Virus record (IMG/VR): IMGVR_UViG_3300045999_008136
Location: 1 to 61,769 of that record
Direction: 5' to 3' (one strand)
Source: a virus
DNA: 61,769 bases
This document shows positions 56,030-61,769 of this stretch, in pieces. The notes beneath the pieces were generated by a model that did not search any database, was not told where the DNA came from, and saw only the letters and a list, made by a program, of their open reading frames with translations. Within the stretch, counting starts at the first letter, position 1. Each line of letters begins with the position of its first letter. A program made the translations under genes and the position numbers.

Positions 56030-58192
56030 TTAATCCCGCCGGATGGGCCGCACGCCGTGCCAGAGCACTTCCTTGTATCCCCGCTGAAACAGCCGGTTTG
56101 CCTCATCCTGCGAATAGGCAGCAGGAGGGAGCCCAAGCTGACCGAGGAACTTCTGATATTCCATCGTTTTTTCACGGGCCCTTGCTTTGTCTTCCGGCGA
56201 CAACGGAGAGTCGTCCGCGCCCATTTTCCTGTAAGACTCGATGCCCTCCCGCAGCGAGTTGCCCAATGCAATCAGCCGCGTTCCGTACACGTCAGGGTCG
56301 GTCGTCGCACTCGGCTTGAGCGAAGTGACCTTGTCGATGTTCTTCTGCTCCCAGACACTGCCCGCAACGCTCTTGAGCATTGCCTCTTTCAACCGCTCGG
56401 CCAGCAGTTCGGCATTCTTGCGCGCCAGAGTGACCGCTGACGCCGGGTCTCCAAGGCCTGGCACAGACGAGCCCGCCGCAACGGCCGCTGCCACGGGCCC
56501 TGCGATGTTGAAGCGGCTTCCCCACAGGGTAAACGCGCCAGGGCCCTGTGCTCCCGTGGGCCGTGGTCCTTGGCCCGCGGCTCCCGGCGCAACCGCCGCA
56601 GGAGCGCCACCAGGCCCAGGAGCTGCACCGCCGGCACCGCCGGCACCGCCGGCACCGCCTGCAGGGGCAGCAGGAGCGCCGCCACCTTGAGCACTTCCCG
56701 CGCCGGGGGCAACTATTGAGCCCTGGGGCGAAAGACGGACGGTGCCGCCGCCTGGCCCGCTCATGACAGGAACCGCGGCAGTGGGTAGGCTTAGTGCTCG
56801 GCGGGCCGCCTCTGCACGCTCGACGAAGTCAGGCTTAATGCCGGGAATTTCAACCGTGTAAGGGACCTTGGTCACTGGATGAGTGCGGGTTTCAATACGG
56901 GGCATCCCCAGCTTGGTAATCGCGGACGAAACCAGGTTGGTTTCGGTGTCGGTGGTTTCGCCCTTGGCGTAGCGATCCAGCATGCCCGGCGTGTTGACAA
57001 TGTTCCACTCCCAGTCGCCTTTGCCAAAGATGGACGCGCCCATGCCCTTGAGCTTTTCCGCCTCAAGTCGGGCCTGTGACCTAAGAACCTCTTTGAACAG
57101 GTCGGTCTTGCGCTTGAGCAGTTCGGTGTTTTGGCCAACAACCTGATCCACGTCCTTCTCGCCCTGTTGAAGGGCCAAGGTCTTGATCTGGCGGTCAATC
57201 CTGTCCATTTCCTCGATGCGTTTACCCATCATGGCCGGCAAGGTCTTTACAGCCCCTGCCGCACGAGCGAGGAAGCTGCCGCGAAGGGGCCTGCCGCCCT
57301 CATCCGTGTTGGCAGCAAAGCCGAAGGCCCGTTGGCCAAGCTCAAGCAGCATCTGAGCCTCAGACGCCCTTCTATCCGGCGCCAGCAGGCGCTGGTACTC
57401 GGGCAGACGTGTCTTCATGGCATTTTCAAGCGAAGGCACGGGTGCCGGCCGCTGGTTGATCAACTGGGCGGTGTTTGCTCGCGCTGTCTCAACCAGGTCC
57501 GCTGGATATGCCAGCAAGGGCTCATCGGAAGCGGATTGATTCCCGGCAGGGGTCACGCCGCTTTCATCGGACCCTGTTTGAAAATGTTGGACGTACCCGC
57601 CGCGAGCCATGGCCACAGGGGGCATGTCTCCAGGAGGCATACCGGGCGGCGGACCGGCTGGGGCGCCACCAGGAGCGCCACCAGGAGCGCCACCACCCAT
57701 GCCTGCCATCAGCGCTGCAATGCCGCCATCGCCAGGAGGCGGAGGGGCGCCACCGCCGGCGTCAGGGGGCATCGGAGGCATACCGGGCGGGGGACCGCCA
57801 GGAGCGCCACCAGGCGCAGCACCGGGTGCCGCTCCCATCATCGGGGGCTGTGGCCCTTGGGCCATGGGCCCTGATTGGGGCAGCGCGCCGATGCCGCCAC
57901 CGCCCTGCTGTGCCAGCACCGGCTGCAGCATTGCGAGGACCGCCTCAGGCGTCTCAGTGGCGGCCTTGTAGCCCACCAGGTCGGCGAGTTCGTCGCGGCG
58001 CGCTTCAAGCGAGCGCATGTCACCGCGCAGGTTGTTCATGAGGATTTCTGGAGAGTCGGGGCGACGCTCCACCATCTTCTCCTCGTCGTCATCGCCCTCG
58101 TCGTCGCCCTCATCAGCCATGGAGTCCATGAACCCCTGCATGATCCCGACGTTTTCGATGTCGTCGTCCATCATTTTGTCTTTCATAGCCAC
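56030..58192 (-). CDS. Pro/Gly-rich giant virion protein (720 aa)
   Basis: An acidic N-terminus is followed by collagen-like and Gly/Pro/Met-rich segments (about residues 100-200: GAPGGAPGG, PPPGMPP), then VAMARGGYVQHFQTGSD, a motif of the MA.GG.V..F type that also occurs in related form elsewhere in these large proteins. A helical domain follows (about residues 240-430) and a Pro/Ala/Gly linker (about 500-560). It probably contributes to the virion interior; function unknown. Confidence 0.65.
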   Translation of the reverse strand: MAMKDKMMDDDIENVGIMQGFMDSMADEGDDEGDDDEEKMVERRPDSPEILMNNLRGDMRSLEARRDELADLVGYKAATETPEAVLAMLQPVLAQQGGGGIGALPQSGPMAQGPQPPMMGAAPGAAPGGAPGGPPPGMPPMPPDAGGGAPPPPGDGGIAALMAGMGGGAPGGAPGGAPAGPPPGMPPGDMPPVAMARGGYVQHFQTGSDESGVTPAGNQSASDEPLLAYPADLVETARANTAQLINQRPAPVPSLENAMKTRLPEYQRLLAPDRRASEAQMLLELGQRAFGFAANTDEGGRPLRGSFLARAAGAVKTLPAMMGKRIEEMDRIDRQIKTLALQQGEKDVDQVVGQNTELLKRKTDLFKEVLRSQARLEAEKLKGMGASIFGKGDWEWNIVNTPGMLDRYAKGETTDTETNLVSSAITKLGMPRIETRTHPVTKVPYTVEIPGIKPDFVERAEAARRALSLPTAAVPVMSGPGGGTVRLSPQGSIVAPGAGSAQGGGAPAAPAGGAGGAGGAGGAAPGPGGAPAAVAPGAAGQGPRPTGAQGPGAFTLWGSRFNIAGPVAAAVAAGSSVPGLGDPASAVTLARKNAELLAERLKEAMLKSVAGSVWEQKNIDKVTSLKPSATTDPDVYGTRLIALGNSLREGIESYRKMGADDSPLSPEDKARAREKTMEYQKFLGQLGLPPAAYSQDEANRLFQRGYKEVLWHGVRPIRRD

Positions 58193-58195
58193 CTC

Positions 58196-59350
58196 TTAGA
58201 AAAGGCCCGTACGACCGGTCGATCCGCCCGCTTTTTGCATGGGGCTATTTTGCTGCATCCCGGGCTGTTGCGGCTGCTGCATCCCGGGCTGTTGCGGCGC
58301 CGTCCCCAACTGCTGTAGCTTGGCCGGACCCGCGAAAGGACCCGTCTGCTGCTGACCCGGGGAGTTGGGCTGCTGCGGCTGCAAAGGTCTTGCAAAGGGG
58401 TTCTGTGCCTGCCCGAACTGCTGGCCCAGGGAGTTGGGCTGCTGCGGCTGCATTCCGGGCTGCTGCGCCATGGCTTTAGCCCCCAGAATATTGGCACCAA
58501 GATTGCCCCCAAAAACAGCATTTTGCATCGGCTGCGGCCCCATTTGCTGTTGCTGCATGGCCCCCTGCTTCGCCATCTGCTCCATCATCATTTTCTGTTG
58601 AGTCTCTTGAGCCGGACTCTGGTATGCAGGCATTGGCTGGTAAATTCCCTGCTGCGCCAGAAATTGCTGCTTCAACGCATCATTGGATTGCGGGTTCACC
58701 ATCGGCTGCGGGCCCATCTGACCAGGCTGGGGAAATTGGCGCTGTTGCATCTGCATCTGCGCATACTGCTGGGCTGCCTGCTGCATCTCCATCGGGTTCA
58801 TTGTGGGTTGCTGACCAGCAGGCATGCCTCCCAGAGGCGCCATTTGACCGGGCTGTATGCCTCCTAAAAAACCCGGTTGCAGATTGCCTTGGGGGGTGAG
58901 CCCTGGGCCAACGGTTTGCTGCATCCCAGGCTGCGGCTGCATCTGAGAAGCAATCTGTGCCTGGCGCTGTTGCATCTCCATTGCCAATCGCTGGAAATCT
59001 GTCATTTGCCCCATTTGGCCAGGCTGGGGAAATTGCCGCTGCTGCATTCCAGGCTGCTGCGGCGCACCAGAAGGGGGCAAGCCAACGATCTGCTGCATCA
59101 TCCTCTGCATGCCGGCCTGGTCGCCAGCCTTACCAAGCGCGATCGCGTCCGACAGACTGGGCTGCGCTTGTTGCATCATCCTCTGTTGAAAGTCCATTGG
59201 CTGGGGCACTCCAACCCGCCCCTGCTGCGGCTGGGCAGGAGGCAGGTTCCTGAGGTAGGGATTGGGCATCGCCGGCTGCGCAACAGGCGCCGGGGGCGGC
59301 GGAGCGGGCATTGGAGCGGGAGCGGCGCGACGACGGCTGAAAATGGACAT
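58196..59350 (-). CDS. Met/Gln/Pro-rich low-complexity virion protein (384 aa)
   Basis: More than half is Gln/Met/Pro repeats (QQPGMQQRQFPQPGQMG and relatives). Residues 66-93 hold a third copy of the LSDAIA...IVGLPP module found twice in the 1599-aa protein. The N-terminus is basic and Pro-rich (MSIFSRRRAAPAPMPAPPPP). Low-complexity, glutamine-rich proteins of this type lie next to virion genes in related phages. Role unknown. Confidence 0.6.
   Translation of the reverse strand: MSIFSRRRAAPAPMPAPPPPAPVAQPAMPNPYLRNLPPAQPQQGRVGVPQPMDFQQRMMQQAQPSLSDAIALGKAGDQAGMQRMMQQIVGLPPSGAPQQPGMQQRQFPQPGQMGQMTDFQRLAMEMQQRQAQIASQMQPQPGMQQTVGPGLTPQGNLQPGFLGGIQPGQMAPLGGMPAGQQPTMNPMEMQQAAQQYAQMQMQQRQFPQPGQMGPQPMVNPQSNDALKQQFLAQQGIYQPMPAYQSPAQETQQKMMMEQMAKQGAMQQQQMGPQPMQNAVFGGNLGANILGAKAMAQQPGMQPQQPNSLGQQFGQAQNPFARPLQPQQPNSPGQQQTGPFAGPAKLQQLGTAPQQPGMQQPQQPGMQQNSPMQKAGGSTGRTGLF
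59072..59155 (-). repeat. LSDAIA/IVGLPP module, distant copy
   Basis: Residues 66-93 of the 384-aa protein read LSDAIALGKAGDQAGMQRMM then QQIVGLPP. It aligns without gaps to the two copies in the 1599-aa protein. Confidence 0.75.
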
Positions 59351-59362
59351 GATGCGTGTTCC

Positions 59363-61663
59363 TTAGAAAAGGTTGGCGCGCTTGGCGCCTGCGGCAGTTG
59401 CCACGGCCCCCAGGCCAACGCCAACTGCCTGCTGGAAGGGGCTTGCACTGGGCTGGCTTGAGGCCGTTGTGGCCATCTGCGAAGAAGGCGCCCCCTTGTA
59501 GATGTCCGACAGGAAGCCCGCTTGCTGGTACGGGGCGTAGACCTTCTGCGTCTCCGTGGCGCGGGTCGCGTCGATGCCCTGCTGGTTGAACGCCTGCTGC
59601 GCCTGGCCGACGTTGTACAGGAAGTTGACGTCGCCCTGCTGCAGCGCCTGCGCCGTCTGGCCCAAAGCCCCCTGTTGCACGCCAAGCTGGCCCAACTGGC
59701 CGCCAAGAGCGCCAAGACCCTGTGCGGTGGCCTGGCCAATGCCAAACTGCTGACCCGCCAACTGCCCAATGCCCTGGCCAAGTTGCTGGTACTGCTGGCC
59801 CTGCTGGCCGTAGATGCCGGCGGCCGTCTGCGCCGCCTGGTTGCGGCCCTGCGACTGCTGCATCATCTGGTTGGCGATGTTCTGGTTGATCGCCGCCTCC
59901 TGCCCTGCCAGAGCGCCACCCTGAGACGCCAAATTGCCGTACTGCTGCGCTGCCTGCATGTACTGCCCTGCCGCGCCCTGGCCCAACTGCGCTTGCTGCA
60001 CGCCAAGCTGGCCGAGGCCCTGGCCAGCGGCCACTTGGTTTTGCGACAGGTTGCCGTACAAGCCCGCTGCCGCTTGGCCCAACTGCGCCTGCTGCGCCGC
60101 CTGTGCGCCCACCGTCTGGCCAATGTTGGCCAACTGGCCCGCTCCGGCCTGTCCAAGCTGCGCGCGTTGCGCTTCCAAAGAGCCCATCTGAGAGCCCGCT
60201 TGCACGCCAAGACCTGCTTGTTGGGCAGCGATTTGAGCGGCGGTCTGCTGAAGCCCTGCTTGCTGCGCAGAAGCGGCCACTTGCCCTTGACCGGCGGCCA
60301 TGAGCTGCTGCGCGGCATTTTGGCCAAGGCCTGCTTGCTGCGCTGCCACCTGAGCCTGTTGGGAACCCAGTTGGCCAATGCCTTGCCCCGCCTGCATCTG
60401 ACGCTGCTGTTGCTGCTCGAACGATGCCATGGACTGCGCCTGCGCTTGGCTGTAGCCCTGCGACAGGAGGTTGGCAATCGTCGAGGCCTTTTGGTCCATC
60501 AGATTGCGCTGCGTCTCGGCGCGTTGAACGCCTTCACGCTCGCCGCCAAAGGCGCCCGACTTCACCGCCTGTGCAGCTTGACCCTGCGCAGCAATCATGG
60601 ACTGGCGGTCCATCTGCTTCATGGCCTCGTCAATCACCTGCTGGCGATACGGGTCCATGAAGTTTTGCACCAGGGAAGGGTCGTATTTCTGCTGCGCACC
60701 ACCCAAGGTGCCGATGCCTTGCCCAAGCGCCTGTTCAGCGGCCCCAAAGCCAGGCTGCTGCGCGGCTTGAGCTGAAGCGGCTGCCCCACCGTACATGGAC
60801 TCCACGCCCTGCTGCATTCCTGGTGCGCGGGCAGCCTGCGCTGCCATGCCAATGGCCTGCTGGCCCTGGCCAAGGCCCTGCTGCATGGTCCGTTGTGCTT
60901 GGCCAAATTGCGGCTGCGCGCCTTGAAGCTGCCCTGCCGCTTGGGCCATGAGCGCTTGCGAGCCGCTGAAGTCCGCGGCTCCAGAACCAAGGGCCAACTG
61001 CTGCGCTTGAGTCAAGCCGCCAATGCCCTGCGCGATCGCGGCGGTGGCCGGCTGCAGGTTGGCCTGGCTTGAAGCGGCGGCCATGTTCTGGGCCGTGGCC
61101 AGCGATCCGAGGCCCGTGGCCAGGTCTTGCCGGGCCGCGCCAAACTGACCAGTGGTGTCAGACGCTGCTGTGCGCTGGGCGGCCTGGTCAAGGTAGCCCA
61201 GGCCCTGGTTGATCTGGCCGATGCCCGCGGTCACGTTGGCCGCGGCGCCACCAGCTTGGCTCATGGCCTTTTGGGCGTCGGTGAACTGCGCACGGGTGTC
61301 GGCCCCGCGCATGATGTCAGCGGCTTCTGCTGTCGTGCTGTAGGCACCGCCCAGCGCCTTGTTGGCAGCGTCCATGTAGGGCGTGTAGGCCCCAATACCC
61401 TGGGTTTCAGCAGATTTGATTGCGGCCAACTGGGCAGGGGAGAACCCCGCAACCTGGTAGCCAGGGAGCTGCTGTGCCAAAGTCTGCGGCGCAGCGGTGT
61501 ACTGGATGTTTCCGCTGGCATCCTTGACGACGTTGCCAGAGGCATCGCGCTGCGGGACCTGGTTGTAGGCAAGGGCCTGGGCGTTTTCAAGCAGCTTGAG
61601 CTTGTACGCCTCGATCCTCGGGTCTTCCCGAACTATCTGTTGGGTGATCGTTTCGTCTGCCAT
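59363..61663 (-). CDS. Ala/Gln/Gly-rich giant virion protein (766 aa)
   Basis: The conserved N-terminus (MADETITQQIVREDPRIEAY; LPGYQVAGFSPAQLAAIKSA) and a central YDPSLVQNFMDPYRQQVIDE region are typical of large proteins of uncultured freshwater phages. The rest is very rich in Ala, Gln and Gly with irregular repeats (QQAQLGQGAAGQ), predicted helical, as in tape-like or internal core proteins. It lies 10 bp before the 768-aa gene on the closed circle, so they form one operon. Confidence 0.7.
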   Translation of the reverse strand: MADETITQQIVREDPRIEAYKLKLLENAQALAYNQVPQRDASGNVVKDASGNIQYTAAPQTLAQQLPGYQVAGFSPAQLAAIKSAETQGIGAYTPYMDAANKALGGAYSTTAEAADIMRGADTRAQFTDAQKAMSQAGGAAANVTAGIGQINQGLGYLDQAAQRTAASDTTGQFGAARQDLATGLGSLATAQNMAAASSQANLQPATAAIAQGIGGLTQAQQLALGSGAADFSGSQALMAQAAGQLQGAQPQFGQAQRTMQQGLGQGQQAIGMAAQAARAPGMQQGVESMYGGAAASAQAAQQPGFGAAEQALGQGIGTLGGAQQKYDPSLVQNFMDPYRQQVIDEAMKQMDRQSMIAAQGQAAQAVKSGAFGGEREGVQRAETQRNLMDQKASTIANLLSQGYSQAQAQSMASFEQQQQRQMQAGQGIGQLGSQQAQVAAQQAGLGQNAAQQLMAAGQGQVAASAQQAGLQQTAAQIAAQQAGLGVQAGSQMGSLEAQRAQLGQAGAGQLANIGQTVGAQAAQQAQLGQAAAGLYGNLSQNQVAAGQGLGQLGVQQAQLGQGAAGQYMQAAQQYGNLASQGGALAGQEAAINQNIANQMMQQSQGRNQAAQTAAGIYGQQGQQYQQLGQGIGQLAGQQFGIGQATAQGLGALGGQLGQLGVQQGALGQTAQALQQGDVNFLYNVGQAQQAFNQQGIDATRATETQKVYAPYQQAGFLSDIYKGAPSSQMATTASSQPSASPFQQAVGVGLGAVATAAGAKRANLF

Positions 61664-61768
61664 TTCCTACCCCTTAAACTGCGCCGCCTTCGAGCTTTTT
61701 CATGAGCTTGTACATGCGCGCCGCGCCTTTGCGGCGACTTCCGCCGCCGGCATTGCGAACAGCCTTGG
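61646..61768. repeat. Terminal direct repeat, right copy
   Basis: Exact copy of 2-124. Bases 61674-61769 repeat the C-terminal codons of the 768-aa gene and are not an extra gene. Confidence 0.9.
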
Positions 61769-61769
61769 T

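Overview
The window is a complete circular genome of a tailed dsDNA phage (class Caudoviricetes), with a unit length of about 61,644 bp. Bases 2-124 recur exactly at 61646-61768, and genes read through the junction once the ends are joined. Most of the genome is GC-rich. The connector and tail genes resemble podovirus (P22-like) parts: a large portal, gp4-like and gp10-like tail accessory proteins, and no obvious tape measure or contractile sheath. Base composition and overall gene style suggest a freshwater, probably proteobacterial host. That host guess is inference only. I see no integrase, tRNA, CRISPR array or insertion sequence.

Almost all genes lie on the minus strand. The virion block runs downward from about 35.5 kb to 2.4 kb and continues through the join from 61.66 kb to 52.65 kb. 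Its order is: terS with an overlapping nuclease (35.3-34.3 kb); a GC-rich accessory island of small genes, a DUF932-type protein and a cysteine-rich protein (34.2-30.3 kb); terL; a 1599-aa multidomain protein; portal; two small proteins; a GroES-like co-chaperonin; scaffold; capsid decoration and major capsid proteins; small lysine/glycine-rich and adaptor proteins; fibres with a peptidase S74 chaperone; the lysis cassette; a gp10-like protein; and a set of very large Ala/Gly/Gln/Pro-rich proteins (30-2336 and 52655-61663) that are candidate internal or ejection proteins.

From 43 down to 36 kb there is a train of about 25 tiny genes joined mostly by ATGA, GTGA or TGATG overlaps. Replication genes occupy 50.5-43.2 kb on the minus strand: two conserved small proteins, a possible ssDNA-binding protein, an archaeo-eukaryotic-type primase, an HNH endonuclease, a UvrD-like SF1 helicase and a family A DNA polymerase ending in a strong terminator. 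Divergent from them, on the plus strand at 50.5-52.7 kb, are an SNF2-like helicase and a PD-(D/E)XK exonuclease. The only other plus-strand gene is an HNH endonuclease at 36 kb beside an AT-rich intergenic region that could hold an origin or control region.

The most striking observation is in the UvrD-like helicase. Its N-terminus is intact from an ATG at 46660, but a six-base in-frame insertion containing a TAG stop splits the Walker A motif. It sits three bases after a perfect 11-bp hairpin and directly downstream of a free-standing HNH endonuclease gene. This resembles the arrangement of the phage T4 gene 60 bypass element next to its mobile endonuclease. It could instead be a disabled gene or an assembly artefact. 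Other notable features are small protein modules shared between different giant virion proteins, a fibre-like protein with nested 66-bp and 33-bp repeats, and a recurring promoter-plus-purine-leader arrangement in front of non-virion genes.
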